Source: Balneolales bacterium
GTDB taxonomy: Bacteria > Bacteroidota > Rhodothermia > Balneolales > Balneolaceae
Length of the DNA stretch: 26,612 nt
Direction of reading: 5' to 3'
Assembly: GCA_030830725.1 (NCBI GenBank)
Contig: JAURMN010000129.1
Span: 1-26,612, forward strand
Part shown: piece by piece, positions 1 to 7,540 of the stretch
Layout: the number at the start of each line of letters is the position of its first letter
How positions within the stretch are numbered: the first letter of the stretch is position 1
The notes under the pieces: generated by a model
What the model saw: the letters and a program-made list of their open reading frames with translations, nothing else
Databases searched by the model: none
Told to the model about the DNA's origin: nothing
Position numbers and translations under genes: made by a program

Positions 1-542
1 CCCGGATTTAGCAGCTCGCCAACTTCAACAAACGTCTTCTCAATCCGACCCGAAAACGGTGCTTTGATCTCCGTGTTTTGAAGATCTATTCGCATAGACT
101 CCAAGGCTGCCCGTTGTTGATCGTAGGTGTATTTAGCCGTATTGAGCTGTGTTTCTGAACCTATGTTGTTCTCAAAGAGGGTTTGTTGATTCTCATAAGC
201 TTCTTCTGCCTGGCGTAACATTGCTTCCATTCGATTAACTTCCTGGCGAAGTTTCATGTCATCTAGTTTTGCCACAACATCTCCCTTCTCGACGAAAGCC
301 CCTTTGGGAGCGGGAAATTGAAGGAGACGACCCGGTACTTCGGCAGATATAACAGCATCATTTTCCGCTTTAACTGAACCGACCGCCTTAAGGGTGCTCC
401 GAAATTCCTGTGGCTGGAGTGTTTCAACGGTGACATTTACGGTTCTGACTAAGGTTTGAGGCTCTTCCACGGTTGGAGTGCCACATGCCGATGTAAAAAC
501 GATTAGAGCCGGGATGAAAAGTCGTGAGATGGGGAAATTCAT
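1..542 (-). CDS. Efflux periplasmic adaptor (membrane fusion protein), lipoprotein, C-terminus cut by window edge
   Basis: This is the N-terminal ~180 residues of an HlyD/AcrA-type adaptor that bridges an inner-membrane pump to a TolC channel. The ATG at 542 opens a short hydrophobic signal ending in a lipobox-like Thr-Ser-Ala-Cys (Cys20), so it is probably lipid-anchored. A first lipoyl half-motif follows at about residues 60-80, with the VPGRLL segment and the Gly-Asp-Val-Val sequence. Next comes an alpha-helical hairpin at about 85-145, rich in Glu and Gln. The second lipoyl half begins around residue 150 with the I-K-A-P-F-S-G-R-I signature typical of adaptors. The frame is open to base 1. 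It lies 149 bp downstream of a TolC-type gene in the same direction, so the two are probably one operon. Whether the partner pump is RND or ABC type cannot be seen. No strong ribosome-binding site is visible. Confidence 0.9.
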   Translation of the reverse strand, partial: MNFPISRLFIPALIVFTSACGTPTVEEPQTLVRTVNVTVETLQPQEFRSTLKAVGSVKAENDAVISAEVPGRLLQFPAPKGAFVEKGDVVAKLDDMKLRQEVNRMEAMLRQAEEAYENQQTLFENNIGSETQLNTAKYTYDQQRAALESMRIDLQNTEIKAPFSGRIEKTFVEVGELLNP

Positions 543-691
543 GGATATTGCAGCTAATGTGAGAGTTATACGATGTTTAGAGTTCGATTGACGTTTGTGA
601 ACACAACAGAAGTTGGTGAATGAAATCGGTTGGGTTGGGATTTTGAGGGTTGGGGTGGCTGATTAGGGAATTTCAGCTGCTAATGACGCCC

Positions 692-2218
692 TTATAGCAG
701 TGGGACACGTCCAATGGCCAGATCCAACCTTGCTTTTGCGACTAAATAGTCATGTACCAATTGCACATAATTAAATTCGGCTTCACGGGCCTGAAGTTCC
801 GCTTCTGTGACTTCGAGTTGTGAACCCACTCCGGACTCCAACCGTTTTGTCGCAATACGGTATCCTTCATTGGCTTGATGGACGGCGAGTTTTCGCGCCT
901 CGACAGACCCAATGATGCGATCCAAATCATCCATCAAATTGGACCATTCTGCTTCTGCTCGATTCAGGGTCTGATCCAAATCTGCAAGAAGTGTATTTTG
1001 TTCAATTTTGACTCTGGCAATATCAGAAGTACGTTGAAATCCTTGAAAAAGAGGCATGGACACATTAACACCCAGAGTCTGAAAACGCACCGCATTTTCA
1101 AAAAATGAGGGGCTACCCGGTTGGGCGGCGGTCCATTGTAAATTATAAGAGGCTGAAACAGTGGGTAGAAAACGGCTTCGGAAAGCGGCTAGCTGTTTAT
1201 CGCGCAGGGCGATCTGAGATTCAATGACGGCTACATCTCCTCGTTCGCGGAGAAGATCCTCCGGCGACTGCGCCAACAACAAATCTCCCGGTTGCAGAGA
1301 TCCGGAAAACTCATCCAGTTGAGCCAAATGCTGGTTGGCTTCGTCGTCCTGCATGGATTGAGCGATTTCGTAGTTCAACAAATTCCCGAGGACTTTGGTG
1401 GGTGTATCACTAGGTAGACCCAAGAGTAAATTCAAATTACGTATGGACGCTTCAATCTGATTCTGTACCTGAACCAACAAGGGGCGTTGATTGGCCAATT
1501 GAACCTCCACTCTCAGAACATCATAGTCATCGGCCATTCCGGCTTCTAATCGAACTCGATTTTCTCGAAGAAGTTGTTCAAGGCGTTGTAAAGAGACTTC
1601 CAGAACTCGATAATTTTCACTGGCCAGAAGGGCTCCATAGTAGGCAATCCTAGTTTGAGTAATCACCTGCTCCGAGATATTTTGGTAGATATCTTGTTGA
1701 GCCGATTTATAGAGACGGGCTGTACTGATTCCAACGAGTGCTTCTCCCTTGAAAAGGTTCTGGGAAACGCTGAATCCACCCTGCCAATTATTATCCGTGC
1801 CAAACTGCAAAGGAATGAGCTCCCCTTCTGGGGCAGTCGGATCAAATACACGAGCCGGAACAAAGTTGACAGGAATTTCAATGTTGCGGGTATACTGAGT
1901 GGTGGACATGACTTCGGGCATCACGGCAGCCCAGGCCAGTTTGACTTGCTCATTTCCATCCTCAATCCCAAGTAATGCCTTTTTAATTTCAGGATTGTTA
2001 CTCAGGCTGGTTTGAATAGCCTGTTCGAGGGTAAATGCCGGCTCTGAGTTGAATAGCTGAGCAGGATTTGAACCCGATAAGCCTCCATTTTGTGCATGAA
2101 CATGACTCTTCATGCCAATGGCAAGAATCATAATCACTAGGAGCATTATACGCGAACTCTTCGTAGATAATCCGTACATAGAGCGACTCATTTGAATGGG
2201 TTTGACTGAATTCATCAT
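692..2218 (-). CDS. TolC-family outer-membrane efflux protein
   Basis: This is an outer-membrane channel for a tripartite exporter, 508 residues from the ATG at 2218. The frame extends upstream to a TTG at 2266, but that would put a long charged stretch ahead of the signal peptide. The ATG pair at 2218/2215 is preferred, with a possible AAGGTGAG site on the minus strand at 2231-2238, although its spacing is long. A later ATG at 2191 is also possible. The hydrophobic core is followed by a cleavage-like H-A-Q. The mature part opens with a T-L-E-Q-A-I-Q-T-S-L-S-N-N-P-E-I helix, the usual start of the first OEP repeat. It ends with the second repeat, containing an S-G-V-G-S-Q-L-E-V-T-E-A-E-L turn and a final L-D-L-A-I-G-R-V. 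The gene lies between tetR and the adaptor gene in the same direction. The exported substrate is unknown. Confidence 0.9.
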   Translation of the reverse strand: MMNSVKPIQMSRSMYGLSTKSSRIMLLVIMILAIGMKSHVHAQNGGLSGSNPAQLFNSEPAFTLEQAIQTSLSNNPEIKKALLGIEDGNEQVKLAWAAVMPEVMSTTQYTRNIEIPVNFVPARVFDPTAPEGELIPLQFGTDNNWQGGFSVSQNLFKGEALVGISTARLYKSAQQDIYQNISEQVITQTRIAYYGALLASENYRVLEVSLQRLEQLLRENRVRLEAGMADDYDVLRVEVQLANQRPLLVQVQNQIEASIRNLNLLLGLPSDTPTKVLGNLLNYEIAQSMQDDEANQHLAQLDEFSGSLQPGDLLLAQSPEDLLRERGDVAVIESQIALRDKQLAAFRSRFLPTVSASYNLQWTAAQPGSPSFFENAVRFQTLGVNVSMPLFQGFQRTSDIARVKIEQNTLLADLDQTLNRAEAEWSNLMDDLDRIIGSVEARKLAVHQANEGYRIATKRLESGVGSQLEVTEAELQAREAEFNYVQLVHDYLVAKARLDLAIGRVPLL

Positions 2219-2230
2219 ACGGTTAATTGA

Positions 2231-2238
2231 CTCACCTT
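2231..2238 (-). promoter_or_regulatory. Possible ribosome-binding site of the TolC-family gene
   Basis: The minus strand reads AAGGTGAG here, 12 bases before the ATG at 2218. The spacing is longer than optimal, so it only weakly supports that start over the upstream TTG at 2266. Confidence 0.35.
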
Positions 2239-2315
2239 GTTTCACGATTAAAAACCTTCTGACCAAATTCTTGGCCGTCGGTCAGAAATTGGTTTGGATT
2301 CGTTTTCGAACTCGA

Positions 2316-2954
2316 TCAAGCCGATATTCCCCTTTCCATGATTTCCATAAAAATGGACATGACCTCCTCAAACGTTTTGAGATCCTCAACTCGTTCCTGT
2401 CCCGGAATAACGGATGTAACATGATAGAGATCGGTAAGCCCTTTGAAACCGGCAAATATTAAAAGTCCAAGGGTACTGGGGTCTACTTTTGATACAATAG
2501 AGCCATCTTGAATTCCAATTTGTGCGGCTCTCACTACAAGCGTCATGGCGTCACGTTCCAGCTCTTTACATATCTTGGCAGAATGCAAATTTTCAAGTTT
2601 TCCATCCATCAACGCTCGTTGATAGGCGGTTAAGGTTGCCATAAAAAGGGGATTTTGATGGACGAATCTCAAATAAATAGCCCCGTAGTCTTTTAAAATC
2701 TCTAACCCTGTTCGGGGGGAAGCCAGAGCCTGGGAAAACTGGCGATTCAATTGCTCACTGAATCCTGAAGAAAGGGTAATGATTAAGTCGGTTTTACTTT
2801 CAAATTCAAGGTATAAGGCCCCTTTGGAAATCCCGGCTTTCCGAGCTATTTCATCCATGGAAACGGATTCTACACCCTGCTCATTCATCAGAATAAGCGC
2901 AGTGGTCAAGATTTTTTGCTTTCTGTCTACTGATTTTAAACCGGAATTCACCAT
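2316..2954 (-). CDS. TetR/AcrR-family transcriptional repressor
   Basis: This is a 212-residue TetR-family regulator. Residues ~10-60 form the DNA-binding domain. A first helix (K-I-L-T-T-A-L) is followed by the helix-turn-helix S-M-D-E-I-A-R-K-A-G-I-S-K-G-A-L-Y, then the family-typical F-E-S-K-T-D-L. The remaining ~150 residues are the helical ligand-binding and dimerisation domain, which varies too much to predict a ligand. The ATG at 2954 gives a normal-length N-terminus. The gene is first in the direction of the TolC and adaptor genes, with 97 bp to the chosen TolC start. By family precedent it represses this efflux operon and its own transcription, with relief by a pump substrate. The 19-bp dyad at 3026-3044 is the obvious candidate operator. 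Repression of this operon is inference from position. Confidence 0.93.
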   Translation of the reverse strand: MVNSGLKSVDRKQKILTTALILMNEQGVESVSMDEIARKAGISKGALYLEFESKTDLIITLSSGFSEQLNRQFSQALASPRTGLEILKDYGAIYLRFVHQNPLFMATLTAYQRALMDGKLENLHSAKICKELERDAMTLVVRAAQIGIQDGSIVSKVDPSTLGLLIFAGFKGLTDLYHVTSVIPGQERVEDLKTFEEVMSIFMEIMERGISA

Positions 2955-2987
2955 CGATCCAACACAATTATTCTGAAACTTGGCGCT

Positions 2988-3016
2988 ACTTTACTACGAT
3001 TATGAACCCAAGTCAA
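2988..3016 (-). promoter_or_regulatory. Candidate promoter of tetR
   Basis: On the minus strand a TTGACT hexamer (3011-3016) and a TAAAGT hexamer (2988-2993) are separated by exactly 17 bases, which fits a sigma-70-type arrangement 34 bp ahead of the tetR ATG. A TATATTTG sequence, resembling the Bacteroidota TAnnTTTG element, partly overlaps the -35. The dyad operator at 3026-3044 sits 9 bp upstream of the -35. This is visual matching only. Confidence 0.35.
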
Positions 3017-3025
3017 ATATATTTA

Positions 3026-3044
3026 TATCCATACCGTATGGATA
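3026..3044. promoter_or_regulatory. Candidate TetR-family operator (19-bp dyad)
   Basis: The sequence TATCCATACCGTATGGATA is a perfect inverted repeat of 9-bp arms around one central base. Its size, odd-length centre and CATACCGTATG core resemble operators bound by TetR-family efflux regulators. It lies 71 bp upstream of the tetR start codon, next to the candidate tetR promoter. The symmetry is seen directly; binding by the adjacent TetR protein is inference. Confidence 0.7.
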
Positions 3045-3076
3045 ATTGATAATTAGCCCCACAATTTATGACTTTT

Positions 3077-3091
3077 TTGACTACCGGTCAA
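3077..3091. promoter_or_regulatory. Second dyad in the tetR-exporter gap
   Basis: TTGAC and GTCAA arms of 5 bp flank a 5-bp centre. Within it lies TTG-N3-ACCGGT, a core also found in the wzz-wzx gap at 8882-8893. It may be a regulator site, but with short arms chance cannot be excluded. Confidence 0.3.
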
Positions 3092-3360
3092 TCTAGTTTT
3101 GATGCAAAAAATGAAGTATGAAAATGTCGGCTGAAAGTACAGCCACTCGCAAGGTTGCAATAATGTTTATTTACCCTTAAAATATCCGTAGTTAATCTCG
3201 ATTTACTGAAATTCAGAGTGGTGTTTTATGTCTCTCGAGAATAATTCTTTCATGTTCTTTACTACGTCAGACTCTTCACATTATATCTAATACACGGCTT
3301 ATCGATTGATAGTTACATATTCGCATTCACTGAATCCAAGTAAATTCGAGTTATAGAGAG

Positions 3361-3376
3361 TTTAGAAGTCTCTAAA
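3361..3376 (+). promoter_or_regulatory. Small inverted repeat before the exporter gene
   Basis: TTTAGA and TCTAAA form a 6-bp stem with a 4-base loop, overlapping an alternative TAGAGA/TCTCTA pairing (3354-3374). It sits 46 bp ahead of the exporter start codon. It could be an operator or leader hairpin; no U-run follows it, so it is not a typical terminator. Confidence 0.25.
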
Positions 3377-3422
3377 TATTATCGTCTGACCTGTTTTTTA
3401 ATATCTATCAACGTTTCAAACC

Positions 3423-5024
3423 GTGACATTTACGACTAAATTAGTACGCGCAACAGTATTTTTATTGTTACAACTCTGCATGTGGAGTACCCTTGTAGTA
3501 GGACAGTCATCGGTCTTAGCGCAGCAGGGTAATACTAAAAATACAACCTCACTTTCTCTGGATCTCAATTCATTACTATTTGAGGTTCATTTAACGGGTG
3601 ATATTCCTTATACGGGAATGTTCAGAGTACCTCCAGGTACACGAGTAGATGAATTAATTTCTACAACCTATGAAGCCTGGAAGCTTAAAGAAAGCCAGAT
3701 TTTAATCTCTCCTAAGGGTCTTCCGGATGCAACCCAGGATATACCAGAGGATGCTTTTGTGACTGTGTTGAATTCTGAACTTGATCTTCGAAACATTCGA
3801 ATTCAAAAACGAAATGGGAATACAGTCTTTGCGGATCTTATCGGCTACAGACTTGGGGGATTACTGGAGTCTAATCCTGTCTTAGAACAGGGTGATGTGA
3901 TAAATGTGCGAAAACTTTCTACAGATCCCTTTTATGTAAGTGTTTCAGGAGCCGTTCAAACCGAAATCACCATCCCGTTCGGAAATGGGGATACAGCGTT
4001 AAAACTTCTGCAAATCGCTGGAAGTAGGTCCTCTATCGCCTCTGAGAATGAATTGACCGTCTATCGAATGCGTTCTGTAGAGAGATATTCTCCAGATCTG
4101 GCTACTGGGGAAACACAAGCAGATCCTATTTTAACCTACACTTTATCAGATGAGCAACTTGCAGATTTCTCACTGAAGCCTGGAGATCGAATTGTAGTCC
4201 CAGTTAACCAGGATAAACGCACAATACATCACGCAACGATTTCTGGAGAAGTAGCACGTCCGGGGGCATATCCCATTATTGAGGGGGTTACTACACTGTC
4301 CGATCTTCTGCGAATGGCCGGTGGGCCAACTGAACATGCACTGTTAAATGGTATTGAAATAACTAGGCCGACTGATTCTGAGTTTGAATACAAGATTGTG
4401 GAGGGAGATTTCCAGCCTCTCCCGGATATTTTTAGGGTATCAGACCAATTTGAGGAGAGTCGCCTTTTATTGCAGAATCAAATTCTGATGGGCAATAATG
4501 TGATTTACGCCGATTTATCCGGAATGGTGGATAATGAAGGGAACTGGATCACAGAAAAATCATCCCCTTTACCGGCTGTGTTCAACTCGGAGTTTCCACT
4601 GTTAAACAAAGACGAGATTCTGATTCCAAAAGATCAGAAAACGATTCGAATCATGGGCCAAATCGGGATACCAGGATTTTATCCTTTCAATTCCGAGTTC
4701 ACGTATCAAGAGTACATCGAACTAGCCAATGGATTGGGTCCTGCAGCAGACTCAAGTCGAATTTTTGTGATTAAAGCTGCCACCAATAACTGGGTACCTG
4801 CCCAAGAGACAACACTCTCCTCGGGGGATATCTTATTTATTGACAGTAGACCTATTGGCTCATATGTTTTGGCTCAGGATTTAGAAATCCGAAAAATTGA
4901 TCTCGATCTGAGAAGACAGCTGCAAGAAAATGATAAGAAGAGAGTAAACCTTCAAATTATTGTTTCTGTGGTTAATGTCTCCGTGTCTCTGATTACTACC
5001 TATCTTCTGATTCAAAGGCAATAA
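3423..5024 (+). CDS. SLBB-domain polysaccharide export protein
   Basis: This is a 533-residue envelope protein likely to form the outer-membrane export channel of a capsule or exopolysaccharide system. The GTG at 3423 precedes a hydrophobic signal sequence (~residues 8-33). Soluble ligand-binding beta-grasp (SLBB) repeats are visible at about 168-220, 268-312 and 406-455. Each starts with a hydrophobic strand and a G-x-V/I pattern (SGAVQT, SGEVARPGAYP, MGQIGIPGFYP). A fourth, more divergent repeat may occupy residues 52-115. A single hydrophobic helix ends the protein (~509-530), comparable in position to the membrane helix of Wza. I cannot see the canonical Poly_export domain motif. The stop codon overlaps the next gene's ATG by one base, so it is translationally coupled to a glycosyltransferase. 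No strong ribosome-binding site is present. Confidence 0.88.
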   Translation: MTFTTKLVRATVFLLLQLCMWSTLVVGQSSVLAQQGNTKNTTSLSLDLNSLLFEVHLTGDIPYTGMFRVPPGTRVDELISTTYEAWKLKESQILISPKGLPDATQDIPEDAFVTVLNSELDLRNIRIQKRNGNTVFADLIGYRLGGLLESNPVLEQGDVINVRKLSTDPFYVSVSGAVQTEITIPFGNGDTALKLLQIAGSRSSIASENELTVYRMRSVERYSPDLATGETQADPILTYTLSDEQLADFSLKPGDRIVVPVNQDKRTIHHATISGEVARPGAYPIIEGVTTLSDLLRMAGGPTEHALLNGIEITRPTDSEFEYKIVEGDFQPLPDIFRVSDQFEESRLLLQNQILMGNNVIYADLSGMVDNEGNWITEKSSPLPAVFNSEFPLLNKDEILIPKDQKTIRIMGQIGIPGFYPFNSEFTYQEYIELANGLGPAADSSRIFVIKAATNNWVPAQETTLSSGDILFIDSRPIGSYVLAQDLEIRKIDLDLRRQLQENDKKRVNLQIIVSVVNVSVSLITTYLLIQRQ

Positions 5025-6292
5025 TGACCTATAAAAAGATTTATCCTTCGGAATCGGAGCCTATTCGACTACTCTATATAAGTCAATATTACCCGCCAGA
5101 AGTTGGGGCGGGAGCTGTAAGAGCGGAAGCCATGGTGCGTGTGCTTTCAACGCTTGGATTTAGAGTTGATGTACTCACAGAAACTCCAAATTACCCAATT
5201 GGAAAAATTTATCCCGGATACCATGCAGAATGGAAGAGGATAGATGATGCTCCTTCAGGCACCATTACACGATTATGGGTTAAAATTAATCAACGAAGTT
5301 CCATTTTGGATCAAATGGTCTTCTTTTCTTCCTTTATGGTGAGCAGTTTTGTCCACTTGATCAGTGATTCAAAGCCTTACGATGTCATTTTTGTCAGTTC
5401 ACCTCCGATTTTTGTCTCTATCACTGCGGCATTGATCAGCAAACTAAAGGGAACAAAATTTGTAATTGAGGTGCGTGATCTTTGGCCCGATTCTGCGGTA
5501 AAAGACAATCTTTTTGCTCATCAATCCTGGTTTATACGGTTGGGTCGATTCATTGAGAGATGGTTGTACCGAAGTGCAGATCGGGTAATTGCTGTCACCG
5601 AGGAATCCGCTAAAGTCATTGAACAAAAGTCGGGTAAACAGAATACCTCTGTCGTGTATAATGGAGTAGACACGGAGGTCTTCAGATTCATTCCCGAGGG
5701 TGAAATGACGATTCCTGACAAGAAAGCCAAGGGTAAATTCAGAGTGGGATATGTCGGTTCCTTGGGGCTTATTCACGATTTACATTCACTAATCCGGGCC
5801 GCAAAATGTTGCGAGAAAGAGACAGATATTGAATTTATGATTGTGGGAGATGGGGTTAAGCGTGACGAAATGCTATCCTTTATGAAGGATATCAACCCCT
5901 CCAATATCCGATGGGTTGGAATGAAATCTCATGAAGAGATTCCTCAATACATCTCCACATTTGACGTCGCCATCAATCCTATCAACAAATCTGAGGCGTT
6001 CAAATCGATCGTTACGGTCAAATTTTATGAGTATCTAGCTTGCGAAGTTCCCGTAATTTCATTGGCAGAAGGGGCTCAAAAATCTATTTCGGATAGAAGT
6101 CAAGCCGGGATAAACTGTCCGGTAGGAGATTATATCGGGCTGGCGGAGACAATTAAAGACCTCTATCGAAATCCCAAAAAACGTCAGACTCTTGCAAATC
6201 ACGCCCGACCCTTTGTTGAACATGAGTTTAGCCGCACCCATCAAGCTCATACATTGGCTAATACGCTTAAAGAGATTCTTGGCCGTTCGTAA
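5024..6292 (+). CDS. Glycosyltransferase family 4, WbuB/WcaI-like
   Basis: This is a 422-residue cytosolic or membrane-associated GT-B glycosyltransferase. The N-terminal domain shows L-L-Y-I-S-Q-Y-Y-P-P-E-V-G-A-G-A, the opening typical of the WcaI/WbuB branch, followed by T-E-T-P-N-Y-P. The middle contains F-V-I-E-V-R-D-L-W-P-D-S, also typical of this branch. The C-terminal nucleotide-sugar domain has V-G-Y-V-G-S-L-G, I-V-G-D-G and, around residue 335, K-F-Y-E-Y-L-A-C-E-V-P-V-I. The ATG overlaps the exporter stop codon (TAATG), indicating coupled expression. It probably adds a sugar, often an amino sugar or fucose-type residue in this branch, to a lipid-linked polysaccharide precursor; the actual sugar cannot be read from the sequence. 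Its last 26 bp overlap the 3' end of the opposing polymerase gene. Confidence 0.92.
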   Translation: MTYKKIYPSESEPIRLLYISQYYPPEVGAGAVRAEAMVRVLSTLGFRVDVLTETPNYPIGKIYPGYHAEWKRIDDAPSGTITRLWVKINQRSSILDQMVFFSSFMVSSFVHLISDSKPYDVIFVSSPPIFVSITAALISKLKGTKFVIEVRDLWPDSAVKDNLFAHQSWFIRLGRFIERWLYRSADRVIAVTEESAKVIEQKSGKQNTSVVYNGVDTEVFRFIPEGEMTIPDKKAKGKFRVGYVGSLGLIHDLHSLIRAAKCCEKETDIEFMIVGDGVKRDEMLSFMKDINPSNIRWVGMKSHEEIPQYISTFDVAINPINKSEAFKSIVTVKFYEYLACEVPVISLAEGAQKSISDRSQAGINCPVGDYIGLAETIKDLYRNPKKRQTLANHARPFVEHEFSRTHQAHTLANTLKEILGRS

Positions 6293-7529
6293 CGTTTTCT
6301 GCGAGCACTCGATTAAGCACAAAGATAAAGGCGATTGTGACCATCAACGTCGTATTTGTTAAGAAGCGCGGAATAAATTGATGGAGAACAAAATAGGCCA
6401 TAAACGAGCTCAATACGGAGACAGAAAGCACCTTCTCCCATTCTGTTCTGGCCAGTCGGATATTTTGAACTGCAAATCGAATAATCAGTAGAATCAGTAT
6501 CGAAAAGATCAAAAACCCGATAAGCCCCATCTCGGCCAAGATGTGGTATAAAATATTATGAGGTTCACTCACACCTGAAATGATATTTCCCATTCCCATG
6601 GCCTTAAATACCGAAGGAAACGATCCAAATCCAACCCCGAAAGTCCAAGACTCCGCGAACATGTGAATAGCGGCCACTCCAAGAACAATTCGAGTGGATG
6701 CGGAACTATCCAGAGATCCAGAGAATAATCCTTCCAGGCGGCTTATTACTCCAATAAACAGAATCTGAAGATCCCCGATGGCTAAAATCAAAACGATTCC
6801 GGCTGTAAGCGCGAACATTATTGGCTTGGGATTACGAAAATAATACGCAACTAAAAGTAAACTCACGATTGCTGCCACCCAGGCACCTCTTGAATAGGTT
6901 GCCACCAAGGCAGCCAAAAGGATGCCCGACATGAGAAGTCCAATTCCTCTAACCCAGAGTTTTTCTTGGGAATGGACGAGTGCAATCGAAAATGCAAAAG
7001 GCAGAAAAAACATGGACGCAAAAAAGTTAGGATCTGAGTCCGTAACCTCCGCTCTTCCGACCACCGCTTTACCTGCTAACTGAAAATTTAAAAAGGCCAG
7101 TTCTGGGTTTAAAAGGGAAAACACCACCGAATAAGTGCCCAAGCCAATCGCGGTGATGGCGATGACACCTATTAAAAGTGTTAACTGATTAAGAGTATTA
7201 ATCTGATTAACCAGATACAGGATAAACAGAATTAAGAGGAGAAATCGAATGGCAAGGACCAGTCCACGCTCATGATCCTGACTGTAGATGAGGGAGAAAA
7301 ACATCAGCCCTACAAAAGCCAGCACCCAATATTCAACTCCTGTGGTTTTGAATTCAAAATCCAGATGGATGAGCTTTTGAAGCACCCATGCCATGAAGGC
7401 AAAAGGGAATACAACTTGAAACAGTGTGATGGGAAACTGTTCCGATTCAGAGAAGTAGATAATCCCTCCAAGCCAGGCCGAAACTAGAAGCAGGATAAGC
7501 AGAAAACTAAATTTGGTCCGGAAGAACAT
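6267..7529 (-). CDS. O-antigen polymerase/ligase family membrane protein (Wzy/WaaL-like)
   Basis: This is a 420-residue inner-membrane protein with about 11-12 hydrophobic segments. The pattern is that of the O-antigen ligase/polymerase family: a Y-S-R-G-A-W-V-A segment in the middle and, in a large periplasmic loop, G-V-G-F-G-S-F followed by E-P-H-N-I-L-Y and L-A-E-M-G-L-I-G. That Pro-His-Asn region is a family hallmark. Such proteins join undecaprenyl-linked repeat units (Wzy) or transfer the glycan to an acceptor (WaaL), and sequence alone does not distinguish these. The gene is 11 bp downstream of the chain-length gene in the same direction, which favours a Wzy polymerase working with it. 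Its 3' end overlaps the convergent glycosyltransferase by 26 bp. Confidence 0.88.
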   Translation of the reverse strand: MFFRTKFSFLLILLLVSAWLGGIIYFSESEQFPITLFQVVFPFAFMAWVLQKLIHLDFEFKTTGVEYWVLAFVGLMFFSLIYSQDHERGLVLAIRFLLLILFILYLVNQINTLNQLTLLIGVIAITAIGLGTYSVVFSLLNPELAFLNFQLAGKAVVGRAEVTDSDPNFFASMFFLPFAFSIALVHSQEKLWVRGIGLLMSGILLAALVATYSRGAWVAAIVSLLLVAYYFRNPKPIMFALTAGIVLILAIGDLQILFIGVISRLEGLFSGSLDSSASTRIVLGVAAIHMFAESWTFGVGFGSFPSVFKAMGMGNIISGVSEPHNILYHILAEMGLIGFLIFSILILLIIRFAVQNIRLARTEWEKVLSVSVLSSFMAYFVLHQFIPRFLTNTTLMVTIAFIFVLNRVLAENVTNGQESL

Positions 7530-7540
7530 AGCATCTGGAC

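Larger units (their letters stand above)
2955..3422. other. Long AT-rich divergent intergenic region (468 bp)
   Basis: This is the only gene-free stretch above 300 bp in the window. It separates tetR (minus) from the polysaccharide exporter (plus). It contains a 19-bp dyad near tetR (3026-3044), a second dyad at 3077-3091, and a small hairpin-like repeat close to the exporter start (3361-3376). Only tiny open frames occur, for example 20 codons from 3228, and none has a convincing start context. I see no tRNA, no clear rho-independent terminator and no ops/JUMPstart element. It probably carries promoters for both flanking units and an unusually long leader for the exporter. Confidence 0.7.

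Noticed and set aside
677..700. Hairpin CTGCTA / TAGCAG at the end of the first TolC-family gene
   Set aside because: Six-bp stem with a 12-base loop and no U-run after it on the transcribed strand; overlaps the stop codon; not a credible terminator.
3228..3290. 20-codon open frame in the long intergenic region
   Set aside because: No ribosome-binding site, no recognisable sequence, length expected by chance.
3100..3422. ops/JUMPstart antitermination element ahead of the polysaccharide locus
   Set aside because: No GGCGGTAG-type ops sequence was found in the leader, and no RfaH/NusG-like gene is near.
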